A stretch of 64,000 nt of DNA, from assembly GCA_958299035.1 (NCBI GenBank), contig CATQJL010000001.1, positions 17,715,433-17,779,432 on the forward strand, given 5' to 3'. The notes beneath the pieces are model-generated. The model was given only the letters and a program-made list of their open reading frames with translations, was not told the DNA's origin and made no database searches. The stretch comes from Cylicocyclus nassatus. Its lineage: Eukaryota > Nematoda > Chromadorea > Rhabditida > Strongylidae. The position numbers and the translations under genes are program-made. This document shows, one piece after another, positions 47,201 through 59,298 of this stretch (positions are counted from its first letter, which is position 1; every line of letters starts with the position of its first letter).

Positions 47201-50200
47201 TAATAAATCTGCACCAATAAAACACTTGGTTCCTGTGTCTTGTTACCGTAGTATAGTGCATATATGCAAGCAAAAATCTGCGATTTATGATAAATAAGCC
47301 ATTAGCACTAGGCGCATGAAGCTAAAAACAGCGAAATCTGCTGGTGATGGCTTGCAAATTAAGAGCGAAAGTGCATGTATGGGCTAAAAACGCGCGTTTG
47401 CTACAAAATGAGGGACCAGTTCTCGATAGTGGGGATAATTTATGTTACTCAACAAATATGGAAACCAATCCGGTTTCTTTGCAGGAAATTTTCTTTTTCT
47501 ATAGTATTTGCTGCAATTAACCCTAGGTTACCTATTTCTACAACTTTCTTGGAGAACTCATGAAAAGTATGTAAAAAAGGAAAATAACACGACTGTAATT
47601 TACGACTGCAATCGAGTCTGGTTAAAGTGATTAGTCATAACAGACTAGCCCCTCCCCTTACCACGCCCACTATTGGCTAATAAGGTTTTGGGACATAAGT
47701 GCTACATTTTTCTCTTTTCATGTTGTTGTCATCGCTAACGGAGATCCAGAAATTTTTTCCGACATAAAATTAACGGATTTCACTACAACCTAGAAGTTTT
47801 CTTCGCAAGCCTTTCATTTATGTAGAACGTGAGAAATCATTTGTTATTTACAAGTAAAAACATGTCATCTGCACAATTTTCAATTCATTTTTGAGTATTT
47901 TGCGACCCATTCGAGGGGAGGGGGAGGAGAGGAGAGACTTATTTTAAAACACAGACTACAATTTTTAATCAGAATTAAATACTGCCAGAGTACGGAGAAA
48001 TCGTCCCAAATAATATTTGCAGCTTATTCACGAATTAATTCTTTATAAATCATTGATGCCTTCTCACATATCCGCTCTTATAGATGACCATGAAGAATTA
48101 GCTCCGCCCTCTGCCACGCCCACTTTCACGTAATACAGAGCTTAGCAAACTTTCTGCATTTGCCAACATTCAATGCTAGTTATCTAAATTGCAAAATATC
48201 CAAGAAAAACGTTTTTTTTTGGGGGGGGGGGGAGGTGGAGGGGCAGAACTGACTTGTTCATTCTTGGCAACCACTGCCGTGTCCAGAAATGACTATTCGA
48301 ACTATTATATTTGGTAAAATTCGAATAAAATTTTTATTGATGATTTTGATTACCCCGGCAAGCACTGTGCACTTGCTATGGCGAACTCTTAAAGATAGCT
48401 TAAAAATATCACTGAACCATTTTTTTCTTCTCGCCCTCCCCCCCCCTCTCCCTCATCTCTCCCGCTCTCAAATTCGTGGTCGCACCGCTCCACTGCAGCT
48501 ATTTATCTAGAAAACATGACGTTCGGGAATGTTCCGGCTGTCAAAGCATGCGCGACTTGATTACAGTGGTCCCTTTTGCGCCCGTTATGCAAATTGGGCC
48601 ATTATTCTTCTTGACGAGGTCATGGGTCGCATTTTTGCGCCACCCTGGGCAAAATGTAAAGGATAGGGAACGAATTTTTCGTTGTTCCTGATCAGAACGA
48701 TTCTTGTTTCTATCTGGGCTTCCTAAATGAATTTCACACCCCCCCTCCCTAGAAATCCTTCTCTTCCCTTTACCCTCTCTCTCTCAAAATACCTTTCCTA
48801 CACAGTCAACCTAAACTAATTGCCCATTATCCACCCAAACTCAAGGTTAAACAAATTTGTGCCGTACGCACACACAGCCACACCGCCACTATTTCAACTC
48901 TCATCAATTTCTTCCCCAATCGTTCAGGATATCTATATTGTAGGCCATTATGAGTTCAAATTAAACGTTCTTTCTTTCAACAAAGCCGCTTTTGATTGTC
49001 GCGTTCTCTTGGCGGGAAAAAACTGAATAGCAGTAATAACAGTTCACTAAAGAATTTAGCCTTGAGGGAGTAGGAAGTGTAAACAGGATTTACTAGTAGT
49101 TTAACATAATCGGAGGTTATTAAAGGTTAGATGTCATATTACAAGTTAAGAAAAGGGGAAAAAACTGAAGCGGGGGGCGGGGCAAGTAAGGGGAGGGAAG
49201 TAAGTACGAGAACGAGGGAAGGCACTGCATTTGCACATATTCAGCAGTAATAGCAGAGTTCAAGCGGGGGAGGATGGGGGGGGGGGGTATGAGTTGATAA
49301 AATTTTTGGACGTGAAGGCGAGCGACACAGCCACAGCTCCTTCACAATCTCATGTTTTTTTATTTCCGCTGGAAAATACGTATAATTTTTGATTTTTTGC
49401 AATTTATGTGGATCAATTAAGATCTTCTGAAAAACTGTCTACAGAACACCCGATACGCATTCTTGCATTTGACATTTCCGGTAAGTACCAAACCAAGCCC
49501 CCCCCCCCTCCTTCAAACCATTTTCTATTCCCCTCTCTCTTTCCATCAGATATTGGACAAAAGAAAATTTTTTACATACCTTCAAAAAAAAAAACGTAAT
49601 TTTCTGCTGTCATTTATGTCATTCTCTACGAAATCCGATTTTGGTGGAAAAATCAACCTGCTTTTCATTTGTTTGCATTTCCTTTCCTGAGCCTTTGACA
49701 TAAGCCTTTCAAAACGTTTTGCGCTTCTCTTCTCATATTTCTATTCGCTTTGCAATTTCAAAAAAAAAAAGAGATTGCCTTTAAGTTACTAGACTTTCAG
49801 CACTTTTTTGCCAATAAATAATTTTTGAACAATTAGGATTATATTTTCAGTTTCAATTATTAGTGAAGCTTTGCAAGCAATACCCTTGTAGTCGTAAGGG
49901 AACGTAGAATACGCTTGCTATTCAAGCAGCGCATATGAATAGGAAATTCGTGGAAATTCATGACTATAGAATTTTCTTCAAGCGCTTGACATTTTTCAAA
50001 TTTTATGACACGTAACTTGAAGGCAAGTACAGCATGCCCATCTCATACAATAGTCGATTCTCAAAAATGGACGAGTTCTCTTTTGGCGCAAAAAAGCCCT
50101 GCCACTCATTCATGGTGCTCCGGAAGTACCGTATTCTTTGACAAAATACTGCAGTTATTGGGATATAAACAGCGTATTTCTATACTTACATATGTACTCA

Positions 50201-52910
50201 ATAGCATCTATTCAGTCGATTTTCAGTGTTTTTCATTTTTCGAACTTTTATTTTCCCCTTTTCAGAGACCCTTCTTCCGTAGACGTCGTCTCTCCTCGGG
50301 AAGTACGCCTCGACCATCACGATCAAGTCGCAAAGCAAAGACTTTTTGTTGCTTTGATTGAGGCCATACGCAAACTTTACAAGGTAAGGTTTTACCTTTT
50401 AATTGTACCTGTCTAGAGGCCCATTCTAACCCTCAGTAGTTTCTCGTTCCCCATTATTTCCTGTCCATCAAGGGAAATTAAATTGGGTAGTGATTACGAT
50501 ACGCTTGTTCATGGTGGCTAGGAAAAAAACATGAGGAAGCAAAGAAACCAGTTCTTTGAGTAGCAGCAGACGATTTGATACATTCAGATGCTAATTCAAG
50601 CACGCAACACGGGGGGGGGCACATAATAGGGGTCGCGAAAACGCCCGTTACGAGTGAAACAAAAAAGGGGGATCCATTGTATCGAGTAATCCAGATTTGG
50701 GAAAAATCGTGTCGCAATTTACTTAAAGGTTCTTGAGGAACAATCTGCTAGGTTATAGATTGATTTCTTACGGTTAATAGGTAATCATTGCTCCTTCCAT
50801 TTTGGTACTGGATGGGCGGAGCGGGAGCGGACCAGAAAGAGCGCCTGTGGTACGACTTCGGAAAAAATGACTCCCTCCATTTTCACATGAAACTAGTATT
50901 TTCCTTGTACGGATTTTTCTCAATCAATCAAGTAAATCAATAAGAAAAGGAATAAGCACTGCTTACAGCCAAAAATGGTTTTTTTCCTTTTTGAGTTGGA
51001 ATTCTAAAACATCATTCTAGGTAACCATCTGCAAGCGAAAAAAAATTGTTTTTTTCACATTTCGCTCCTTTCTTTTTTTCCAGAAGGTCATGTTTGTTTT
51101 GAGATCTGAACTGTGAACTATTCTGAGTGAGGTACGTGTTGTATATCCGGCGCATTTTTGAATTTTACATCAAATTTTCACACTAGCAAAATCTCAATCC
51201 TATTTTATGTATGCTAGCCCGCTCCATACGATTCCCACAGGAACAAGTTTTTCCTCCTTTCGCTGCTTCCCATTATCACTTCAAAGGATGGCGCTTTCGC
51301 TGGGAATATGTTTGTGGCAAGTTCAAGGATCCTCACGTTTCCCGCCCTCACCCCACCTCACCAGAAAATTTGCATCTTCTAAAGATTGGTGTTTTCTATT
51401 GAAGAACTTCTGAACAAGAATAAACAAAAGGGCCCGCCAATATTCGAAATCAGACTCCACAATGACCCATTCCGTTCGACTCCTTGTAGTAAACAACAAA
51501 GTAAACAAAGGACACGCTGTTCAGCCCGTAATCGGCGTATACGAGGTAGAAGATCGTTTTACATGCAATTGTGTTCCTTTGCGCTGTACCCGGATCCTTT
51601 ACTTGGGAATGAGTTGAGGTTTGAGCTGACAAACAATTTTCTGTGATTGTCCTCGCATTTCAGGCTTTTTCTGCATATCATTGTGCGACTTACGGACCAC
51701 ACTTGTATTTTTTTCTCGAGAAATTTTGTCAGAACCGTAGTCTGCAAAATAATTCCTGCTAAGAAATTTTGTCATAGTTGATCCTGCACGAAAACCTTAG
51801 AAAAAATGCGCCCCTTAATATTTTGAGAATTCGTCTCAGTAAGGCAAGAATCAGCAAAGGACATGACATGGCTTGCAGAATTGGCTAGAAAAAAAACCTT
51901 TCGGATCCTTTTTCAACCGTCGGCATTTCCCAGCTGCGATCATTTCTTTTATAGCTGCTCAAAAGAAACGAAACTCAATTGCGTAATGCTTCGAACTTTC
52001 TAGCAAAGGAAAGTACATTTTGATGAAAAAAATATGCTTTGGAACATCTCAATTTTCTTAACCCATAGCTAAAAAAGCCAGAAACAGTTAAAGAAGATAG
52101 TTAAACAATCAAACTCAAGCATACAAGATTATGCTATATATTTTCAAGATTTTCAAATCTAAAGCGCATCTCCAAAAACTTTCTAAACTTGGCCGCAAGC
52201 CAAGTGCCCCAGTTCTTCTTAACTGGATTTGGGATCGAACATGGGGAGATTAACCCATGGAAACAATGTGCACCCCATATTCTATGGGATTTTTTTCTGA
52301 CACTTTTACTGAACCAGTCCATTCAGACAGTCTTTGAAATATTTCTTGCAAACATCCCTCTCCGCTCCCTTCCCACTCCTTTACCTATTTCACTGTGCGA
52401 ATATTCAAATCTTTTTGGCATACTTCAGGGTCCAGCTGCTTGAATAAATAGAAAAATTGGACTGTATTAACCTATTATTTACTACTAGTTGTAACGAAAA
52501 GCTATTACTATATTGACACTTCGAACAATTATTGAAGTTTTACAAACATTTTCCAGATAATCGATGGACAAAATATCGTTAGTCACCTTTTTTTCAAGAT
52601 ATATTTCGAGGGTATTTTTATTGTAGAAATTTCCATGATAAATGCCGCTAATTTCGCTGTCCCTTCCGCATTTCCCCGCCTAAACCATTTTCGTCGAAAG
52701 CAAGAGAAATTGATTGTTTTCAACTTTTATTTTGAATTCAATCTCTATTTCTCTCCTCTTCAGTTTTGCACACCGAAATATTTGATGAATTTTTGGACTT
52801 TTTATTATTATCCTAATTATGATTTTTTTTCTATTTTCAGCGTCGTCTCCGCCAGTTGATCGTACTCTCCCCACCCGACATCCTCGCTATCGTACGTAAT
52901 CCTCGTGCAG
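44212..52910 (+). CDS. grdn-1: Girdin/CCDC88-family protein, HOOK domain (5' part, gene continues)
   Basis: The N-terminus of a Girdin-like coiled-coil protein, which links microtubules, centrosomes/cilia and polarity signalling. Exons in frame: 44212-44258, 45333-45461, 50266-50383 and 52841-52910 (121 codons plus one base). The encoded HOOK domain matches the Girdin layout: FWEHPLGSWLK (as in PLVTWVK), LCDGVLLSVLFHQIDPSSVD (as in LVDGVFLNQVMLQINP), then REVRLDHHDQVAKQRLFVAL, and RRLRQLIVLSPPDILAIVRN (as in QQLIMMSLPNVLIIGKNP). The ATG at 44212 follows a TTGCTTACAG acceptor by 27 bases, suggesting spliced-leader addition or a 5' UTR intron; the frame is open back to that acceptor. Introns are 1074, 4804 and 2457 bp, far longer than those of the genes at the left end. 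The expected next exon (an LLLLLLG-type helix) is not seen before 64000, so the central coiled coil and C-terminus lie outside the window. Confidence 0.75.
44720..45110. repeat. Three-copy degenerate repeat in grdn-1 intron 1
   Basis: GACTCAGAGGCATCGGTGCC near 44730, GAAAGGCATCGGTGCTGC near 44880 and GACTCAGAGGCATCAGCGCC near 45073 are equivalent positions of a unit of about 150-190 bp. GAGAAAAATCGATAA precedes the third and GGAAAAATCGATAA the first. Confidence 0.55.
45462..46958. other. Left part of grdn-1 intron 2, no gene recognised
   Basis: Holds C/T and G tracts (45650-45670, 45885, 46285-46300) and the near-perfect palindrome CATGCGCATTGCGCATG near 45925. No exons seen. Confidence 0.4.
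46959..47149. mobile_element. Palindromic MITE family A, copy 2, in grdn-1 intron 2
   Basis: Ends TACCCTTTCAACTGGCTGG and CCAGTTGAATCATAGGTTAT. Inside are CCGGCTGGAAGGCGGGG against CGCCTTTCAGCCGCCAAGCC, then GTGACCTAATTAAGGC. The centre GAGACGCAGACTGCGTCGCG matches the third copy at 59118 best. Confidence 0.75.
47150..50265. other. Right part of grdn-1 intron 2, no gene recognised
   Basis: Contains homopolymer tracts (G runs near 48222 and 49277; C runs near 48439, 48740 and 49499) and CCACGCCC words. No exon with matching phase, RNA gene or long repeat was found. Confidence 0.4.
50384..52840. other. grdn-1 intron 3, no gene recognised
   Basis: Open frames between 51207 and 51747 on both strands overlap and lack exon borders that fit the grdn-1 phase (phase 0 at both ends). 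Otherwise AT-rich; a short G run near 50611. Confidence 0.4.
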
Positions 52911-53279
52911 GTACGCGGCCGTGTAATCACTCGTTATTTATGCTCGTTTCTTCCTCGATTCGTCACTCATCGCGATGTTGCGTATTGTGTGTGATCGCAC
53001 ACATGCACACACACATAAATCCTCCTCGTTTTCTCCTCCGCTAGCATAGGCCGATTTTATTGCGCAATGTTTGCTAAAGTTGTTCAGCTAGTATTTGTGG
53101 AAAGGAAAAGCAAGTTTTTCAAGAATTTTCTACATCCATCGTGCAATCATGACATCTTCAGTTATTTTCGACTTGTAAAATTGATCATTTTTGTAAGAAA
53201 AAACTATTGTTGTGATCAGCGCCACTTATCTAGTTTGAGACTACTGTTGAATTTTTGGTAGCAAATTGTTGATATCTAA

Positions 53280-54005
53280 AGTTTTCAAAAATTTATTTCG
53301 TTTGTACAAAATGCCCCGCCCCTTCAACCAAAAATCCCCACTCTAAAAAACTTCTGTAGACCTCTAAGAGTCAACTCATTTCCCTTCTACATTAGTTTTA
53401 CTTGTGTTAAAATATCCGGTCGCGGTGGCAGGATTGCTTGTAGACTTTTCTTGCATGAAATGCCTCGCCTCCTAGAACAAAAAAGCTCCCCCCCCCCGGT
53501 AAAAACTCGTTTTGCCAAATTTGCAAAAATTCAGATCATTTCTCTAGATTCATAAGCAGGCTTTGTAGCTAGATTTTCTTCGATAATTTTCGAATTTTTC
53601 GGCGTTGTTAACTTGTGCACCAAATTTTCCTCGTACAAAGGGCCACGCCCCTATCTGAAGATCCGCTCCCTGGAAAAATCTAAAAAGGGCACTGTCTCAC
53701 GTCTAATTGTACTGATTACCCGTACTAAAATTATCCTAACCCTTGCTTGCAGATTACTAGCACCAATCTCTAGAATAAATCCCCTTGTATAAACTGCCAC
53801 GCCCCTTGACTTAAGATCCACCCCTATAGATTTTGCGCGAACCATTCTTCCATGACTGTCATAAATCGTTTGTAATTAGATTCCACTACTACCTGCATCA
53901 AATCTTGGCACCAAATTGTTTGAAAAATTAATAATTCTCACGCCACGCCCACTTAACCAAAATGTTCCACCCTCCCCCGCTATCAAAAAAATTCCGCCAC
54001 CTCGC
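53280..54005. repeat. Diverged tandem repeat with TGCCACGCCCC core, about 155-bp unit
   Basis: About five units start with a TTTTC-TTGTACAAA-like word followed by TGCC(A/C)CGCCCC and then AACCAAAAATCC/TGAAGATCC-CTCC. Cores lie near 53313, 53460, 53642, 53800 and 53943. It sits just inside the large fourth intron of grdn-1. Confidence 0.55.
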
Positions 54006-54084
54006 TGTCCTCACACCACCACTATACTAATGGATCCTACTCGATTAGACGACAGTGGTCATCGCAGCACTCTCGCGCCATCCG

Positions 54085-54260
54085 TAAACTAACAAAGCCT
54101 CCCTCCCTCCCCCTCCCCCCCCCCCCTCCCCTTCCCCCCCCCCCTCCATCCTCCTTCTCCCCTCCTGTTGACCACTACCACATGTGAGAATAACGTTCGC
54201 GCTTTAGTCTTCCAAACAGCGCTAATTGTTGTGTTCTTCCACCCCCCCCCCCCCTTTCTC
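54085..54260. repeat. C-rich tract cluster
   Basis: Three C runs of about 10-12 bases lie within 160 bp (near 54115, 54137 and 54241) in a CCCTCC context. On the minus strand this is a potential G-quadruplex region. The minus-strand 86-codon frame across it is Gly/Arg-rich low complexity. Confidence 0.7.
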
Positions 54261-55829
54261 TCTCGCATCCCAGCGAAATCGCGCGCCATTTTTATACCAG
54301 ATAAACGTCTTTGATACCGGCTCTTTTGCATAGCGCGGCGCGTTCCCATAACGGTGTTTATGTCTCTAGATACTCATGAAACGCCACCGATGTCGTCAAA
54401 TGTCGTTTAATGGCTTGTGGTTGTGGACGATTCGTATTGTTCTATAGTTCCGTAGTTTCTGCACATCGTGCGCTCTTGCCATTCCATATTAGTCAACTTA
54501 GGATTTTATAGCTTTGCTATTTTTATTCTAGAATCTCCCTAAGCCATTTTCTACGTGTTTTCATAAGTCTTGACAATGGCGGTAAGAGGATGTTAATCGG
54601 GGGCAAAGTTCCCCCCCCCTCCAAAAAAAACTTTCGACTACATGGCTCTAGTTTTAGAGAATTTTGAGATTGTTCGGTTGTTGACACGTAAAAACAACTC
54701 GTCTCTACTTTTTTAGACCCCTCTCCATCTTTGACTAGCCAATGGTTTGCCTTAATATTTTTTAGAGAAAAAAAAGCGATCAAACTTATCCGGCATTGAG
54801 GTTGAGGTCTTTTTCACTCCATAGCTTGCTCATAGACACATCTAGCCACGCCCATTTTTTAAGAACTGTGGTACCAACCACGCCCACTGTTCCTAAATGG
54901 TGGTACAAACCACGTCCCCCCGCCCCCCCTGACTTCTTCTGAGCATACTTTACCGGCTTTTGACCAATGCGACGTAATACTGCAAGTGAGAAGTGAACCT
55001 GATGATAATGTTAAGATGAAACAGGAATTTTCTAAATTTAAAACTCGTAGAATTTCAAAATCAAAAAGTAAATCTCGAATAAAAACAGTATTCTTTTACA
55101 AAATTTCGCTCGGAATTGCAAGAATAAAGGTTTTTTTTCACACTTCCTTTCTTCTAAAAAAATTTCTTTGTTCTCACCGCACATTCTGCTATCGTGCCTG
55201 AGCCGGGAAAGTGCTCTCAAGTTATTTTTTCCATTTGTAATTTTCAAAGCTTGTAAACTCAATAAAAAAAACCTAGGTTTTGCTCTACCTTCTTTGTTAT
55301 TTACCGCTTCCATCTTTTTGCCGATTTTTTCTAAAACCGTTACAATATTCATGGAGGAAGGGGAGTAATCGGAAGTATGAGAAGACTGACACTTTCGTCC
55401 CATTCAGAACAAAACTCGAGCAAAAAAAATCAAAGTCCATTTTTACAAAAATTATGATGCTCTTTAGCAAAATATCGCGCATAACTGTTAGATACATTTA
55501 ATAAACGTGACTACTCGTCAAACACATTGTGCGTTCCAAGCATAACTATGGTATTTGCTGCATCTGTAGTAAACGAAAAAAAAAGACAACCGGTATCTTT
55601 ACCACCAGTTCTTCGTACCAAACGGTTACCTCTTCCCTCTCAGCAAGCCGCACAGCCCTTTCCATCTCTACTCTTTACGGCTACCCAACGTCCCAGGTAA
55701 CAAGTGACCTGAGATAGGCCGGCTGCTCAAACAAACGCACAAACACTTTTGGCGCCGCCAATTGTGCCGTACCGTCGCTCCCGAAAGAGGTGACTTACCT
55801 TTGGAAGACGTTGTTCATAATGTTTGTAT
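54261..55829. other. Intronic stretch without recognised exon
   Basis: Several open frames on both strands between 54986 and 55717 were read. None shows the phase-1 acceptor and Leu-rich content expected for the next Girdin exon. CCACGCCCA words near 54845-54890 continue the repeat style of 53.3-54.0 kb. Confidence 0.35.
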
Positions 55830-57190
55830 GGTAAGTTACCCACTCTTGTGGTTTTTCGACCCTTCTGGACATCTATCACAAAATTGCAATCGCTAAGGGA
55901 TAACTGTCACAAAATATTTGCCTTTTTAGGGCAACTTTGACGATCATTTGGCACTCTAGGCAAATTTCGCAAGTTTTGATCCCCTAGAAAGAAAATATTT
56001 TGGCTTTTCCGGACAACTAACATGAGCATCAGACCCTCTGGACAACTGCTACTTAACCCTTTTTATTCCGACGTACAATTACCACGATTTTGTATTCCCC
56101 TCAGTAATTTCGTAACTTTATAAGTTTCATCGCATAACCGTCACAATCTCTTTTTCCATATCTGAACTTTCACAGAATCTTTTGTCCTTTTCGGACAACA
56201 ATGAAAATCTTTGACCCATCCGGACATCTGTCACTTTCCGAGTTCTTGAACAAGTATATCAATTCTTAAAAATTCGGGCTTTTACATGATATTTCAGCCT
56301 CTTCCGAAATTATCATTGACATTTCGACGCTTTCAGACGTTACAAATTGTCCCTCTTTCGGACAACTGTTACAAAGTTTTAACCACTTTGGCTATTTTTC
56401 CCCTTTAAAAAATTATGCGAATCGCGATACATAAGGACAAGCGTCACTCTTATGACCAGTGTGGACAATTGCCCCAACTTTTTGACTCCTTCGGACCACA
56501 GTCACAAATCATCTTCTTCCGGACAACTGTTACCGAAGTCTTGACCACTTTGGCTATTTTTATGCTCTCCGAAAAAATTGTGCTAAATTGCTACACATGA
56601 GGACAAGTACCATGACAATACAAGATTTTGGCTTCTCCGAACAAGTTTCGAAATTTTTTAACCCCTCTGGACAAGTGTCCAAACGTTGTCTGTCCTTGCG
56701 GATACTGGTCAAGTTATTTCAAACCCTGTTCCCTGGTTCCTATCACAGAGTCTCTTAACTTTGAACAACTAACACAGAAGTTCTCTCCACTTGGCCACCT
56801 GTCACAATTTTTAGACTTCTCCTGACAATTGTCACATTTTTCTACTGCTAGTAACAAGTATCACACATTTGTTCCAGTTGCGCAACTGTAACATAGTACC
56901 ATTTGGCAACTATATAACTTCTGGACTTTAAGATAACTCACACAAAATCTCTCGCTTCTTCAACGGTCACAAATCTTCTAACTCCGGACAACTGTTACAT
57001 TTTAGTCACGCCGGACAATAGAGGCCAATTATTAGCTCACTGACGCCTCCAGGCAAATGTCATGGAACGTTGTGAATCTTCCGGATTAACTGTCACAGAT
57101 TCCCTAACTTGTTCTTTTCGCTATTGAATTTTAGCACGCGAACTTTTGACCACTCCGGACAACTGTCACAAAGCTATTGACACTATCGAT
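55830..57190. repeat. Minisatellite-like array, GGACAACTGTCACAAA unit
   Basis: For about 1.35 kb a loose unit of 35-50 bp recurs: CC-CTTC(C/T)GGACAACTGTCACAAA followed by TTTTGACC-CTTTGG. Good copies lie near 56032, 56515, 57150 and many weaker ones lie between. The array shows no coding frame longer than chance. Confidence 0.7.
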
Positions 57191-59117
57191 AAGGGCGTAA
57201 GATGTATCGAAAGTGATCAATGTTTGTATTGTTTCCTACCAAAGTCGATAGGATTTGTGATCCAGCCGTGACCAGAGGAACAACTCGTTCACAGCCCCAT
57301 TCCCAATTACCAGACTATTTCCGCGTAACCAGTTACGACCCCTTGCGCGCCGTTTGCATTAACTGTTGTTGTTGTGTTGCGAACGGCGCGCGGATGGCGG
57401 CGGTGGCTACGGCGGAAGATGGCCGCCGCGCAGTAACACCGCTGTGCCCCTACTCGCTCTACAATCCAACACATTTGCATATCCGCCCAAGCCCCAATGT
57501 GACTGACTGATGTCACACATCGTAATACTCTCGAACTTCGACCCTCAAACGCCGCTGTTGCCTATAATTTTCCGACATTCAACCTCTTGCTCAACGTCTA
57601 ACCGTTCTGGATTCAAATCAAATGCTCTCTTATCTTCAAACTTAGGCACTTTGTTCTGGATTTGTGCAACTCCATCTGTTGATTTTTTAAAACGTGTAAT
57701 TTGCATATAATAAGTGAAAGGAAAATTTTCGACCACAAACCTTTCTTAGAGACTACTTATTTTGAATGATATTTAGAGCCCTATCCTTATCTTCAGCTTT
57801 TATACTATGGTAATTTTGGGAAGTAAAGCGACGTGATAGAAGAGGTAGCTCATCCAAATAACGTTTTGACTATTTATTCTGTCTGTCACTGTACATCTGA
57901 AGCTTTGATTTTGCAGGGAATAAGGGTGGGTAGGGTGAAAAAATAGGCGAGTGGGGGGGGGGGGGAGAGAGGAGAAGGATAAGGAGAGTATATCTTGAAC
58001 CTTTGTGAAAATTCTATATGTTTCGCACCACCTTTGTAACTACCAAATTCCCAGTCATGAAGGAGGGAGGGGGGGGGGGGAAGGTGAGTCAAAAAGGGAG
58101 TCAAGAATGAAGTGAGTTCGTTCGTAGTTTTATTTTGACTCAATTTTGATAGGTCTCTTTGCGTATCGGTTGTGCAAATCTGGGGAAGGAGAGGGGGTGT
58201 CCAAAATGTGCAGGTAAAAAGATTTCCATTCTCAAAAATGTTTGACTGATAGAAACCCTACTCGCCATGTAACTTGTATCTTAAAATTGCTAAATTTCCA
58301 CCACCTCTTCGCTTTCACGGAGATTTTGCAATACTCCATCCTTTTTTTGCTTTTTTTTCATTCTCTTCATCTCTCGTTAATACTTAATCATAACCCCTCT
58401 ACCAAGTATTATTTACGCTAATCTTTTATTATTTGTGTTTGTCTTTTCTCTTGCACATCCCTGGTTTTTTCCTTACAGATTTCTCCAGTCCTTCCCTCTC
58501 TTTTCTATTTTCTTTTCCATCTTTTCGCCAATTAAAGTGCTTCTAATCTGCAACCTTCTAACCTTCTAATCTCTGACTTGTTGTTGTCCTCGCCATGTCG
58601 CCAGGTGCAATACACACTAACAGCGGGAAATGTCCCGCTCAGAAAAACAGATCAGATTACGGTCAACCGCGAACAATGATATCCTTTAGCATCTTCCTTG
58701 GATCCCTAACCAAAGACGAGGAGAGAATTTCTCCAGGAATTTCGAGAAAAGCCAATTCAACGCTAGAGAGACAAAAAAAACTGCACCGCTCATTCTTCAA
58801 AGGAGGAAACACTAGCACAAAGGCTACAAAAACTTTCTTTGAAGAGTGCGTCTTTCAGAAAAAAATGTTTCGTACCCTAAGTGCATCTGTTATTTCCAGA
58901 TGTTAATTTGTAGCACCATAAAATGAGACAAATTTCCTTTCTAAGTTGTTAGAAAGTTTTTGTGGGTCACGCTTGTTTCATATTTACGTACACAAAAAAT
59001 AACTCAGGTAACTTTCTGAAGTAGCATTGAAAGTCATAAATCTACCCTATCTGTGACCTTGCTTTATTTGCTTGGAAAAGTACTGGGCAATTGCCAAATT
59101 ATTTTTCTCCAAAAATG
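57191..59117. other. Intronic stretch with a GC-rich island
   Basis: 57300-57500 is the most GC-rich segment in this half (GCGCGCGGATGGCGGCGGTG and similar words) and could be a promoter-like island, for instance for a shorter grdn-1 transcript. G runs lie at 57954-57965 and 58070-58080, in GGAGGGAGG context. No exon was assigned. Confidence 0.35.
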
Positions 59118-59298
59118 TACCCTTTGATTCAAATGGTTTGGCGCCTGGAAGACGGGGCTTCGTGACCTGAATAAAGCCAGGTAACGATAAGAGAGCACGC
59201 GCGCAAGAGACACAGACTGCATCGCGGGCGCGAGCGGCCTTGATTAGGTCGCAAAGCCCCGCCTTCCAGCCGCCAAGCCAGTTGAATCAAAGGTTATG
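59118..59298. mobile_element. Palindromic MITE family A, copy 3
   Basis: Ends TACCCTTTGATTCAAATGG and CCAGTTGAATCAAAGGTTAT. Inside are CGCCTGGAAGACGGGGC against GCCCCGCCTTCCAGCCGCC, and the central GAGACACAGACTGCATCGCG. It is the best-preserved terminus pair of the family. Confidence 0.8.
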
